Shown here piece by piece: positions 30,966 through 40,485 of a stretch of 64,000 bases of DNA. Both the position numbers and the translations under genes were made by a program. Source of the DNA: Elizabethkingia bruuniana (lineage in GTDB: Bacteria; Bacteroidota; Bacteroidia; Flavobacteriales; Weeksellaceae); the NCBI RefSeq assembly GCF_002024805.1, contig NZ_CP014337.1, forward strand, positions 3,100,001-3,164,000, written 5' to 3'. Positions within the stretch are counted from its first letter, which is position 1. The number at the start of each line of letters is the position of its first letter. The notes below the pieces were generated by a model. It worked only from the letters and a program-made list of their open reading frames with translations, searched no databases and had not been told where the DNA came from.

Positions 30966-31013
30966 GAAGAATATATTTATCTAAAGTTAAAAAAATATTT
31001 ACTAACAATACAC

Positions 31014-31712
31014 CTACTGATGATCCTCTAATAGGATATCGCAAAACTCATAGCCGTAAGACTTCCCGTCGTGGTTGTAAGACTTTTCCACTCTTTCTCC
31101 GTTCTTAATACTCAGGCTATTTTGAAATACAGGCCCTGCGTATACAAACGTATGAAACTCACCGTTTTCCCCGCAAGGATCTACATTTTCAGGAAGTTTA
31201 TTAATCAAATATTCATCCAGATCACATCCTAAGAAGTCAGAATCCAGATAATGTTTATTAATACAGCAGATTCTGGTACGAAATCCTAGTTCCAGAAATT
31301 CATACACCAGGTTTTTGGTATCTTTTTTCCAAAGGGGGAAAATTGCTTTCCAACCGATTTTTTCCAATTGTTGTTCCCTGTATTTCCTCAAATCTTCCAG
31401 AAAAATATCGCCAAATACTGATGCTCCTATTCCCTGCTCCGTAAATGTGGATAAAGTCTGCTCCATTATATTTTCATAAGCAGCCATATCCGATGATTCA
31501 GGTAAATTAATTTTAGTGAGTGGTAATCCTATACTTTCAGCTTGTTTTACTAACAATTCTCCGCTTACACCATGCATGGAAATTCTCTGATTAGCGGCAT
31601 TAACAGAAGTAAGTAGTCCTTCAACCTGATAATCGCTATTATTGAGTATATTATAAAGTGCCATTGCGGAGTCTTTTCCACCGCTCCAGTTCATCAATAC
31701 TTTTTCTTTCAT
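31014..31712 (-). CDS. Dph6-like ATP pyrophosphatase
   Basis: The 232-residue protein starts with the PP-loop SGGKDSAMALY and continues with EGLLTSVNAANQRISMHGV, typical of the diphthine-ammonia-ligase (Dph6)/MJ0570 family. Bacteria lack diphthamide, so the natural substrate is unknown; ATP-dependent amidation or a related ligation is expected. The gene stands alone. Confidence 0.82.
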   Translation of the reverse strand: MKEKVLMNWSGGKDSAMALYNILNNSDYQVEGLLTSVNAANQRISMHGVSGELLVKQAESIGLPLTKINLPESSDMAAYENIMEQTLSTFTEQGIGASVFGDIFLEDLRKYREQQLEKIGWKAIFPLWKKDTKNLVYEFLELGFRTRICCINKHYLDSDFLGCDLDEYLINKLPENVDPCGENGEFHTFVYAGPVFQNSLSIKNGERVEKSYNHDGKSYGYEFCDILLEDHQ

Positions 31713-31817
31713 ACAGAAGTTAAAGTTACTGGTTATTGATGAACAATCAATCGTATATTTCTTTATACTGAAGAAAAGATAAAATTATCCAGATAATATA
31801 AGTTACAATGTGGAAAA

Positions 31818-32906
31818 CTAAATTTTAGCAATAAAATTTCTGCATAACTTATAGAGAGGCTTTTCTATCCACAGATAAATTATGACAGAACAAATCCAAA
31901 GCAATATAAAATTGCGATCGGGTAAGTACAGATAAGACTTTAGCTTCAGATTAAAATAACTGATGTGGATAAGATAAAAAACAAAAGAAGCATTTCCCAG
32001 AAGAACAAGAAACTTTGTGGATAAAAATCTGGATACCCATGTTTTTTCGGACATTAATCCCCAGAAGAATAATGCAATACCAACAGGAAGAAATATTTCA
32101 TGAATTAGTCTGCCTTCCCAACGTTCCACACCATGCACAAAATTATTTCTGGCAAAAAAAGCAATAGCAATGGTAAAGAGCAGCATTAAAAGTCCACCGT
32201 ACAATGTAGGCCTCTTTAGTTTCAACAATGTATTTACTTTACTTTCCTGCTTCATCATATAAGCCAGTAACATTCCGAAAAAGAATTCTGTACTTCTTCC
32301 GAAAAAAGTATTACTCATAATAAAATTCAGCGGATACAAGAATCCCTTAGGATTCGAATTATACCAATGCAAACCATAACCGACAGCGCAACTGAGTAGA
32401 AATAATCCCAACATCAATGAGACACAATACTTCCAATTTTTCTTTAGTAAAAGAAAGAGTATTGGTGACAGTAAGTAAAAAAAGAATTCTACACTAAGCG
32501 ACCACGCCTGCACAATTCCTGTAAGAACATACTGATCAAATAAAGAGTACAGCAGTGAATATTGGAGGAAATAGGTATTTACATTCTTAGAATATTCCGT
32601 ATCCAGAAAGTAAAAACTGAGTAGAATCCAATACAGCGGGAATATTCGTGCTATTCTTAGCAGAATGTATTTTAGGTAGCCTTTTTTGCTTTCCAAAGGT
32701 TTGTCCTGATAACGATAAGCTAACAGAAAACCACTCAGAACAAAAAATACAGTTACTCCAATATGCCATTCGCTGATAAAGCGCATTACTGCCCATGGCA
32801 AATCATTGCGCCAGTATTTGCGGTTGTGATAAACAAATACCATAATTGCGGCAATAGCACGCATTCCGGTAAGAGCATCGTATTTAACGGTGTTTGGAGA
32901 CTGCAT
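31818..32906 (-). CDS. Acyltransferase 3 (OafA/YrhL-like) membrane protein
   Basis: A 362-residue polytopic membrane protein with ten or so hydrophobic spans. The N-terminal ALTGMRAIAAIMVFVYH carries the family histidine, and EWHIGVTVFFVLSGFLLAYR fits the next conserved block. These enzymes O-acylate cell-surface carbohydrates with acetyl groups moved across the membrane. The acceptor cannot be named: no polysaccharide genes lie nearby. Confidence 0.87.
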   Translation of the reverse strand: MQSPNTVKYDALTGMRAIAAIMVFVYHNRKYWRNDLPWAVMRFISEWHIGVTVFFVLSGFLLAYRYQDKPLESKKGYLKYILLRIARIFPLYWILLSFYFLDTEYSKNVNTYFLQYSLLYSLFDQYVLTGIVQAWSLSVEFFFYLLSPILFLLLKKNWKYCVSLMLGLFLLSCAVGYGLHWYNSNPKGFLYPLNFIMSNTFFGRSTEFFFGMLLAYMMKQESKVNTLLKLKRPTLYGGLLMLLFTIAIAFFARNNFVHGVERWEGRLIHEIFLPVGIALFFWGLMSEKTWVSRFLSTKFLVLLGNASFVFYLIHISYFNLKLKSYLYLPDRNFILLWICSVIIYLWIEKPLYKLCRNFIAKI

Positions 32907-32916
32907 TGTAAAAAAT

Positions 32917-32941
32917 AAAAGGCTTATTGGATAAGCCTTTT
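32917..32941 (-). terminator. Hairpin between deoxyhypusine-synthase-like and acyltransferase genes
   Basis: Perfect 10-bp arms AAAAGGCTTA / TAAGCCTTTT with a 5-nt loop and A/T-rich flanks. Confidence 0.55.
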
Positions 32942-32967
32942 ATTAAGAAATTTATATTCTGTTTCTA

Positions 32968-33945
32968 TTAAGAATTCTCAAGAATGTAAGTGAACATTAG
33001 CGGTGCACAGATTGTAGCATCACTTTCCACAATAAATTTAGGAGTGTGGATATCTAATTTACCCCATGTAATTTTCTCATTCGGAACAGCTCCGGAATAA
33101 GAACCATAAGATGTTGTAGAGTCAGAAATCTGACAGAAGTAAGACCAGAAAGGCACATCGTGCATTTCAAGATCCTGATACATCATCGGAACTACACAAA
33201 TAGGGAAATCTCCTGCGATACCGCCACCAATTTGGAAGAATCCAACTCCTTTCCCGCTGCTGTTACCTTTGTACCAGTCTGCTAAGTAAGTCATATACTC
33301 GATACCTGACTTCATTGTAGAAGCTTTTAATTCTCCTTTAATGCAGTATGATGCAAAGATGTTACCCATTGTAGAATCTTCCCATCCTGGTACTACGATC
33401 GGTAAGTTTTTCTCAGCTGCAGCAAGCATCCACGAATTTTCTTTAGGAATCTCATAGTATTGCTCTAATACACCTGAAAGAAGCATTTTGTACATGTATT
33501 CATGCGGGAAATATCTTTCTCCTTTATCTTCTGCATCTTTCCAGATCTCGTGAATATGTTTTTGTAGTCTTCTGAAAGCTTCTTCTTCAGGAATACAAGT
33601 ATCGGTTACACGGTTAAGACCTCTTTCTAAAAGATCCCATTCTTCCTGTGGAGTAAGATCACGGTAGTGAGGTACTCTTTCGTAGTGAGAGTGTGCTACC
33701 AGATTCATTAAATCTTCTTCAAGGTTAGCCCCTGTACAAGAAATAATAGCTACTTTATCCTGACGGATCATTTCTGCTAAAATTTTACCTAACTCAGCAG
33801 TAGACATTGCACCTGCTAAAGTAATCATCATTTTCCCGCCATCTTTAAGGTGGGCAACATAACCTTTAGAAGCATCTACTAAAGCTGCTGCATTAAAGTG
33901 TAAATAATATTTTTCTATAAAATCAGAAATGGGTCTATTGCTCAT
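32968..33945 (-). CDS. Deoxyhypusine synthase-like protein
   Basis: A 325-residue homologue of deoxyhypusine synthase: LAGAMSTAELGKILAEMIR and IISCTGANLEEDL match the NAD-binding core, and GKGVGFFQIGGGIAGDFPI and ITWGKLDIHTP the later conserved blocks. Bacteria have no eIF5A, and family members in bacteria act on polyamines (homospermidine-type synthesis) or have unknown targets. Flavobacteria contain homospermidine, which makes this role attractive but unproven. Confidence 0.85.
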   Translation of the reverse strand: MSNRPISDFIEKYYLHFNAAALVDASKGYVAHLKDGGKMMITLAGAMSTAELGKILAEMIRQDKVAIISCTGANLEEDLMNLVAHSHYERVPHYRDLTPQEEWDLLERGLNRVTDTCIPEEEAFRRLQKHIHEIWKDAEDKGERYFPHEYMYKMLLSGVLEQYYEIPKENSWMLAAAEKNLPIVVPGWEDSTMGNIFASYCIKGELKASTMKSGIEYMTYLADWYKGNSSGKGVGFFQIGGGIAGDFPICVVPMMYQDLEMHDVPFWSYFCQISDSTTSYGSYSGAVPNEKITWGKLDIHTPKFIVESDATICAPLMFTYILENS

Positions 33946-34036
33946 TTTTTTTATTATTTAATTTTTGCAAAGATAGGGAAAAATAAAGTTTGGGATTTGA
34001 GATTTTGACAGTGGAATACTGATTGTTATTATATCT

Positions 34037-34444
34037 CTACATTCTGAATTTACGGTTCTCCTTTTTCTCAGAATGCTGTTTTTTTTGATTTAGTCTTTTT
34101 TCTTTAGATGACTTTGTTGGTTTTGTTTTAAATCTCTTTTGAGGTACAAATAGTGCTTTGTCCACCAACTCCAACAGTTTTTGGATAGCTCTCTCTTTAT
34201 TATCCAGCTGAGAACGGGATTCCTGAGCACTTACCTGTAAATAGCCTTCTGCACTAATTTTATTCTTAAGCTTTGTGAAAATGAGCTTTTTCTCATCTTC
34301 AGAAAAGAATCTAGAATCCCATACAGCCCAGCGCGCAGTCACCATTGTTTCTACCTTATTCACATTCTGTCCTCCTGCTCCACTACTTCGTGCAGTTTTG
34401 AAACTTAATTCTGAAGAGAAATCTTTCATTTTATAAAGATACAA
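34037..34444 (-). CDS. arfB: Ribosome rescue factor ArfB (peptidyl-tRNA hydrolase)
   Basis: The 135-residue protein contains the release-factor GGQ motif in SSGAGGQNVNKVET. Its basic C-terminal tail (KTKPTKSSKEKRLNQKK) is the part that enters the empty mRNA channel of stalled ribosomes in ArfB. It is therefore a release-factor-like rescue enzyme. It lies 23 bp downstream of menE and may be co-transcribed. Confidence 0.92.
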   Translation of the reverse strand: MYLYKMKDFSSELSFKTARSSGAGGQNVNKVETMVTARWAVWDSRFFSEDEKKLIFTKLKNKISAEGYLQVSAQESRSQLDNKERAIQKLLELVDKALFVPQKRFKTKPTKSSKEKRLNQKKQHSEKKENRKFRM

Positions 34445-34467
34445 GAATCAAGAACAAAGATAAAAGA

Positions 34468-35499
34468 CTATCTCGTTATAAGTTTCAGAAGTTCTCCTCG
34501 GTTTACCTTACCATTAGGTGTCCTTGGAATTTTAGATACAAATACTATTTCTTTGGGTTTATGAAAAGGCTTTTCATATTTAACATCCAAGACTTGAGAT
34601 CTCAGTACTTCGTTTTCATCTGCCTCAATAACCAAAACCAATTTCTGTCCTAGTACCTCATCCGGAATTCCCAGAAAAACAGCTTCATTCGGAATATTCT
34701 TTTTTACCAGAGCCTCTAGTTGTTCCGGAAATATTTTAGCCCCACCGGAGTTAATCACATTATCCGCCCTCCCTAAAAACCTGAACTGTTTAGGGTTCAA
34801 TACATCAACGATATCATTAGTCTGTAGCAGTTCAGCATTAATTTTAGGTGCAGAAATACGAAGGCAGCCACGATCATCCAAAGAAATATCCACCCCATCG
34901 AAAAGCGTAAAATAGTCTTCACCCTCAGGATAGATTCGCTTTAGTCCGATATGAGAAAGTGTTTCAGACATTCCATATGTTTCATAAACTTTGGATGCCG
35001 TTTGTTTGCTTTCTAAAATATCGTTCAGCTTTTTCTTCAGACTTTCAGATACAGATGCTCCACCAATGATTAAATTCTCTATTAAATGTATTTTATCCAA
35101 AGAGTTCTCAACCTGCAACGGTGTCATCGCACAAAAGCGGATAGGCTCTTCAATATTTTTAAGCGGATCCAATTTAGGCTCAGCAACTATAAGTTTCAGT
35201 TTTCTGAATACAGACCGAACAACCATCATTTTGCCGGAAATATATTCTACAGGAAGACATAATAAGGCCGAGTCTCCTACTTTCAGATTTAAAAAATTGC
35301 AGGTCATTTCTGCAGAATTCAGCATTCGGGATTTTTCAATCGGAAATCTTTTCGGAATCCCTGTTGAACCGGAAGTCTGTACCTCAACGTTTTCAGAATC
35401 TGAAAACCACTCTGCTAAAAAGTTTTCAACTTTTTTTTCAAAGTCATTCTGAGGTTTTAGGTTCTCTGCACTAATATTTTTTGAAAAATCAATCTTCAT
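34468..35499 (-). CDS. menE: o-Succinylbenzoate-CoA ligase-like AMP-forming enzyme
   Basis: A short (343-residue) member of the acyl-adenylate family. Core motifs: A3 VQTSGSTGIPK, A5 ETYGMSETLSHIG, the RFLGRADNVINSGG block and the C-terminal catalytic lysine region IPRTPNGKVNR. The short form is usual for MenE in Bacteroidota, where it activates o-succinylbenzoate in menaquinone synthesis. Other men genes are not in the window, so the symbol rests on sequence style. Confidence 0.82.
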   Translation of the reverse strand: MKIDFSKNISAENLKPQNDFEKKVENFLAEWFSDSENVEVQTSGSTGIPKRFPIEKSRMLNSAEMTCNFLNLKVGDSALLCLPVEYISGKMMVVRSVFRKLKLIVAEPKLDPLKNIEEPIRFCAMTPLQVENSLDKIHLIENLIIGGASVSESLKKKLNDILESKQTASKVYETYGMSETLSHIGLKRIYPEGEDYFTLFDGVDISLDDRGCLRISAPKINAELLQTNDIVDVLNPKQFRFLGRADNVINSGGAKIFPEQLEALVKKNIPNEAVFLGIPDEVLGQKLVLVIEADENEVLRSQVLDVKYEKPFHKPKEIVFVSKIPRTPNGKVNRGELLKLITR

Positions 35500-35542
35500 A
35501 ATTCAAATTTACAGCAATCTGTTGCAAAGGGCAACATGACTT

Positions 35543-38107
35543 TTATTTTACCAGTTTTTGAGCTCTTCTCAGATTTTCAGTGGCCTGTAAAATTTTATTC
35601 TTCAGTATCGAATTATAATCAGGATTTTTCTGAATAAACTGATCGACAACAGTAAGTGCTTCAGGATTCTGGTAGCTGCTAAAGGTAGAACGAAGCCAGT
35701 TATCCGGGAAAAATATATCTCCGGTTTTTTGTATTTCCTGCAACAATTCTAAAGACTTCGGCAGATAATTAACAGAAGTCTGTTGTCTTAACGGATGATG
35801 TAAATATCCTAATGCGGAACCAACAGCCGATTCATTGGATCTGTTTTGCTTTTCTGCAAGGCTATTAAAAAATTCATCCCGAATCTGTCTATCTGAAGAA
35901 GCTGCTTTCATTATAATTTTGAAACGGTTAATTCGATCAGGATTTTTAATTCGGGTTAATTGTTCCTGCAAAAGATCGTTATTGTTATTATTTCGCAATG
36001 ATAAAGCCAATGCAAGGCTTGTAAAGTCTTCATCATTTAAAGTAACACCTTGTGGTGCAGTCTGCGATTTCCATATTGTATACAAATTATCATATGCCTT
36101 TTTAGACTGGAAAATTCCCTGATAACAGTCGAACAAATTCTTTTTATTATTAACCGCAGCCTGCTTCTGTAAAGCATCCCATACAATATTTTCTAAGCTT
36201 TCAGATTCTTTATTTCTTGTACTTTCTGATAGAAACCCCCAGTATATTCCGGAAATATAACCTGTGATAAGCCTCAGGTTAAGTTCAGTACTTTCCTTTT
36301 GTAGTTGTCCCGCAAAAAAATGCAATAATTTTTGTGGTGCAATACCTGATCCACCCAGCATATTTTCGTACAATGAAATATAAGCACTGGCTCTGCCCAC
36401 AGGATCTTTTATCAATGAGAAACTTCTCATTAAATCCTTATCAACTTTGAACACTCCGTAGCCTATCCCCGACGAGTTTTGAAGAACAAATAAAGGCTTT
36501 GGTTTCCCTTTCAATTCAGGTATATCCTGTTGTTTTTCGGAAAGCTTTACATCAACTTTTTCAATTTTATCAGGATAAAATAAACTAACCTGAAATTCTT
36601 GTGGCCAGAGTTTCTGAGCATTTCCATGCTCCGGATATTGAGAAATTTTGAAATTTTCAATCTTATTTCCTTTATATTTTATTGTATAATCGATCACTGG
36701 TCTCCCCGGCTCATTCACCCATACTTTATTCCAGCTTTGCAGGTCTTCGGATGTCTGATTATCTAAAATTGTAATAAGATCCGGCCATGTAGCATTGCTG
36801 TAAGCATATTTTCTCAGGTATTCACTTACTCCTTTTCTAAAGTTATCTTCACCAATCAACAATTCCAGCTGGCGCATCATAATAGGAGCCTTATTATAAA
36901 TAATCGGACCATACATCATTCCAGCATTTTGCAGATTATCCAGAACCTGACGGATAGGATTTGCTCCTATGGTCCGGTCTACAGAGTAAGCCGCAGGAAA
37001 GTGTGTTGTCAGAAACTTCAGGTCATAAACACTCTTATCTGAAGAAGCCCCCGTGCTTTTATCTGCCATAAAATTGGCAAAAACTTCTTTTGTCCATACA
37101 TCATTAAACCAGTCCATCGTCACCATATCCCCAAACCACAGATGGGCAACTTCATGAGCAAGAAGATTAGAACGATTATTCAGCTGACTTTGCGTAGCAT
37201 TTTTATCTAAAAATAAAGTAGAGTTCTGAAACAGGATAGCTCCCGGATGCTCCATGCCTCCAAACTGAAAATCAGGAACAACAACCAACCCATGTTTCTG
37301 GAAAGGGTGCGGAATGCCTGTCCATTTTTCATAGTAAGCAAGTGAACTTCTGTAAAGATTATAAATAGAATCCATACTATTCTTAATCTTTATGGTATCT
37401 GTTTCACGATACAGCATACCTACATCCTGTAAACCTATTTTTTCTTTAAAATGTTTAAAATCGCCAGCAGCAAAAGAAAACAAATATGTCGGCAATAAAT
37501 CTGATTGCGCAAAACTCATCTTTTTTCCTCCCTGCTTTACGGTTGTTTCTTTCAACACTCCATTAGCCATAGCATTCCACTTTTCAGGGATTGTTAGTGT
37601 TAAAGAATAATTTGCTTTCAGATTAGGCTGATCGAAACACGGAAACATAGTTCTCGCACGGTCCGGAACAAATAGAGTGTATAAATAACCATCGCGTCTG
37701 TTAAGTGCTGAATTACCTGCTAAGAATTTAAAAGTAATCTGGTTACGTTCTGATTTCAGATATTTCTGATCTATTAAAATATGTTCATTTTCAAGAACTG
37801 GCTTTATAGCTTGCCCATTCACAGTTACTGACAACAAAGAGGCCGAAGTTTCTTTAAAATCAATCTGTAATGGTGCAGTATTCTGCTTTTTATAATTAAA
37901 AATTAGATTCTCTGTTCCCGAAATTCTGTCGGTTTTACTTTCAGGAATATCCAGGTCTAATTCGTATTTAATATCGCTCAGTGTACTTTTTCTAAACTGA
38001 GCTAATTCATAGGATACACCGGATTCAACCTTTGGTTCAGGTTTTATTTGAGCGTGATAACAACTACTGAAAATAATAAAAGATAATGTGAGTAAACCTG
38101 TTTTCAT
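35543..38107 (-). CDS. Secreted M1 family zinc aminopeptidase
   Basis: The 854-residue protein has a short export signal (MKTGLLTLSFIIFSSCYHAQ; the SSC-Y could be a lipobox), the exopeptidase motif GGMEHPGAI and the zinc site HEVAHLWFGD with the downstream glutamate in WTKEVFANFM. A C-terminal helical repeat domain follows, as in ERAP/PepN-like enzymes. It removes N-terminal amino acids from peptides in the periplasm or at the surface. It is divergent from the S9 peptidase gene. Confidence 0.93.
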   Translation of the reverse strand: MKTGLLTLSFIIFSSCYHAQIKPEPKVESGVSYELAQFRKSTLSDIKYELDLDIPESKTDRISGTENLIFNYKKQNTAPLQIDFKETSASLLSVTVNGQAIKPVLENEHILIDQKYLKSERNQITFKFLAGNSALNRRDGYLYTLFVPDRARTMFPCFDQPNLKANYSLTLTIPEKWNAMANGVLKETTVKQGGKKMSFAQSDLLPTYLFSFAAGDFKHFKEKIGLQDVGMLYRETDTIKIKNSMDSIYNLYRSSLAYYEKWTGIPHPFQKHGLVVVPDFQFGGMEHPGAILFQNSTLFLDKNATQSQLNNRSNLLAHEVAHLWFGDMVTMDWFNDVWTKEVFANFMADKSTGASSDKSVYDLKFLTTHFPAAYSVDRTIGANPIRQVLDNLQNAGMMYGPIIYNKAPIMMRQLELLIGEDNFRKGVSEYLRKYAYSNATWPDLITILDNQTSEDLQSWNKVWVNEPGRPVIDYTIKYKGNKIENFKISQYPEHGNAQKLWPQEFQVSLFYPDKIEKVDVKLSEKQQDIPELKGKPKPLFVLQNSSGIGYGVFKVDKDLMRSFSLIKDPVGRASAYISLYENMLGGSGIAPQKLLHFFAGQLQKESTELNLRLITGYISGIYWGFLSESTRNKESESLENIVWDALQKQAAVNNKKNLFDCYQGIFQSKKAYDNLYTIWKSQTAPQGVTLNDEDFTSLALALSLRNNNNNDLLQEQLTRIKNPDRINRFKIIMKAASSDRQIRDEFFNSLAEKQNRSNESAVGSALGYLHHPLRQQTSVNYLPKSLELLQEIQKTGDIFFPDNWLRSTFSSYQNPEALTVVDQFIQKNPDYNSILKNKILQATENLRRAQKLVK

Positions 38108-38270
38108 AGTTTAAAGATAAGAATTGAATTGGAATTACTGAGTAAAGGAAAGCAGGGAAAATATAGTACAATTAATTCTGAGAACTAATTAATATTAATT
38201 CACTGGCTTTTTTATTAAATTATTAGCATTCATATTACGATATTTGTTTTTCTAATTAACTAGTAATAAT

Positions 38271-40430
38271 ATGAAGTATTCAAAATTGGCTCTGATTGCA
38301 TTAGGGTCGGTATCTGTTCCTTTATTTCATGCTCAGGATTCCGTTACTGTTGCAGATTATAAAAGAGCTGAAAGCAGGTTATTTTACAAAACTGCCCCGT
38401 TGGTCCGAAATGTAATGAATGGCCAAATATGGGATAAAGACAGCAAAGGTTTTAAATATACCAAAACCTCATCAACAGGAGAACTTACCAATGTTTATGT
38501 AACTCTCGGGAAAAAGGCTAAGACTGAAACTACTGTTCAGGCAAATACAAAAAATTCCAACTCTCCAATCACACCGCCGCAAAGGAAAAATAATAAACCT
38601 GGTGTTGTTTCTCCTGATGGAAGGCAACTGGCTTATATCGACAATTACAATCTGTGGATAGAGGATACGACCACTCATGAGAAAAAACAACTGACTACTG
38701 ACGGAATAAAAGATTTTGGATATGCTACCGATAATGCAGGTTGGAAGCACAGTGATGCCCCTATCCTAAGATGGTCACCGGATTCTAAAAAGATTACTAC
38801 TTTTCAGATGGATGAAAGAAATGTGGGTGAAATGTATCTGGTAACCACTAATGTCGGACATCCGCAATTAAAAGCATGGAAATATCCTCTACCTGGTGAC
38901 ACAATCCTTCCGATGTTGCAGAGAGTTGTTATAGATACTGAAAATGGAAATTTAGTTCGTTTCAAAATGAAGCCTGATTTCCATAGAGGTACACTAAGTG
39001 ATGATATCGCTGCCAGTGGAACTTTCGACGACATTGACTGGAATCCGGACGGATCTGAAGTAGCTTTTGTATCCAGCTCCAGAGATCATAAAAATGCAAA
39101 ATTCAGGATCGCCAATACCAAAGACGGTTCCATTCGTGAAGTTTTCGAAGAAACTGTTGCCACCCAATTCGAATCCGGACGTAATGCTATTAACTGGCGT
39201 TATTTGCCAGCTACCAATGAAATACTTTGGTATTCCGAAAGAGATAACTGGGGACATCTTTATTTATATGATGCTAAAACAGGAAAAGTGAAACACCAGA
39301 TTACTAAAGGTGACTGGCTTGTCGCTAACCTGTTAAAGGTAGATGAGAAGAACCGGAAATTATACTTTACAGCTGCAGGTTTACAAAAAGAAAACCCTTA
39401 TTTTATTTCTCTTTGTTCTGTCGACTTTTCCGGGAAAAATTTCAAAAACCTGACTCCAGAAACAGGTACTCACCAGATTACCCTTTCACCTGATGGCACT
39501 CATTTCATAGATCAATATTCACAACCTAATGTAGCACCGGTTTCTTTAGTAAAAAAACTGGATGGTACGAAAGTTATGGATTTAGAAAAAGCTGACCTTA
39601 CAGCTTTGGAAGCTACCGGATGGAAAGCACCAACACCTGTAAAACTAAAAGCTGGTGATGGTGTTACGGATGTTTATGGCCTTCTTTTCCAACCCAATAA
39701 TATTGTTGCCGGTAAGAAATATCCGATGATTGATTATATCTATCCGGGACCACAAGGCGGAAGTGTCGGAAGCTGGGCATTTTCTGCATCCAAAGGCGAT
39801 AACAATGCACTTGCAGAATTAGGTGCTTATGTTTTGGTTTTGGAAGGTACCAGCAATCCATATCGTTCAAAATCATTTCATGATATGAGCTATGGAAATA
39901 TGTCTATCAATACTTTACCTGATCAGATCGCTGCCATTAAACAACTTGCAGCAAAATATCCTATAGATGTAGATAAAGTTGGTATCTGGGGGCATTCAGG
40001 CGGAGGTTTTGCGACTGCAGCAGCCATGTTCAGATATCCGGATTTCTTTAAAGTTGGTATCTCAGAATCTGGTAATCATGATAACCGTAATTATGAAGAT
40101 GACTGGGGTGAAAGATATAACGGACTTGTAGAAAATTCGGATTATGCATCGCAGGCTAATCAGCTTTATGCTAAAAACCTGAAAGGTAAATTACTTATTG
40201 CACATGGTATGATGGATGACAATGTACCTCCGTACAATGCATTACTGGTAATTGAAGCTTTGGAAAAAGCGAATAAAGATTATGATTTCATTGCTTTTCC
40301 TAACAGTGCTCATGGTTTTGGAGAGCACACCTACTATATGATGAGACGCCGTTGGGATTATTTTACAGCTCATTTACTCGGTAAGAAACATCCAAAAGAA
40401 TTCTTATTAGGCCCTAATAAGACAAAGTAA
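38271..40430 (+). CDS. S9 family (dipeptidyl-peptidase IV-like) peptidase
   Basis: A signal peptide (MKYSKLALIALGSVSVPLFH) precedes a DPP4-type beta-propeller (SPDGRQLAYIDNYNLWI, LRWSPDSKKITTFQMDERN) and a prolyl-oligopeptidase catalytic domain. The nucleophile sits in IWGHSGGGFATAAAM, the acid in HGMMDDNVPPYN and the histidine in NSAHGFGEH. With 719 residues it fits DPP4-like exopeptidases that trim proline-containing peptides. It pairs with the M1 peptidase as part of peptide digestion. Confidence 0.93.
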   Translation: MKYSKLALIALGSVSVPLFHAQDSVTVADYKRAESRLFYKTAPLVRNVMNGQIWDKDSKGFKYTKTSSTGELTNVYVTLGKKAKTETTVQANTKNSNSPITPPQRKNNKPGVVSPDGRQLAYIDNYNLWIEDTTTHEKKQLTTDGIKDFGYATDNAGWKHSDAPILRWSPDSKKITTFQMDERNVGEMYLVTTNVGHPQLKAWKYPLPGDTILPMLQRVVIDTENGNLVRFKMKPDFHRGTLSDDIAASGTFDDIDWNPDGSEVAFVSSSRDHKNAKFRIANTKDGSIREVFEETVATQFESGRNAINWRYLPATNEILWYSERDNWGHLYLYDAKTGKVKHQITKGDWLVANLLKVDEKNRKLYFTAAGLQKENPYFISLCSVDFSGKNFKNLTPETGTHQITLSPDGTHFIDQYSQPNVAPVSLVKKLDGTKVMDLEKADLTALEATGWKAPTPVKLKAGDGVTDVYGLLFQPNNIVAGKKYPMIDYIYPGPQGGSVGSWAFSASKGDNNALAELGAYVLVLEGTSNPYRSKSFHDMSYGNMSINTLPDQIAAIKQLAAKYPIDVDKVGIWGHSGGGFATAAAMFRYPDFFKVGISESGNHDNRNYEDDWGERYNGLVENSDYASQANQLYAKNLKGKLLIAHGMMDDNVPPYNALLVIEALEKANKDYDFIAFPNSAHGFGEHTYYMMRRRWDYFTAHLLGKKHPKEFLLGPNKTK

Positions 40431-40436
40431 AAGACT

Positions 40437-40466
40437 AAAAAAACCTGCTTTTTAGCAGGTTTTTTT
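40437..40466. terminator. Bidirectional terminator
   Basis: Perfect 11-bp arms AAAAACCTGCT / AGCAGGTTTTT with a TTTT loop. It lies between the converging S9 peptidase and argS genes with T-runs on both strands. Confidence 0.75.
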
Positions 40467-40485
40467 ATATTTCAAATCTAAGAAA

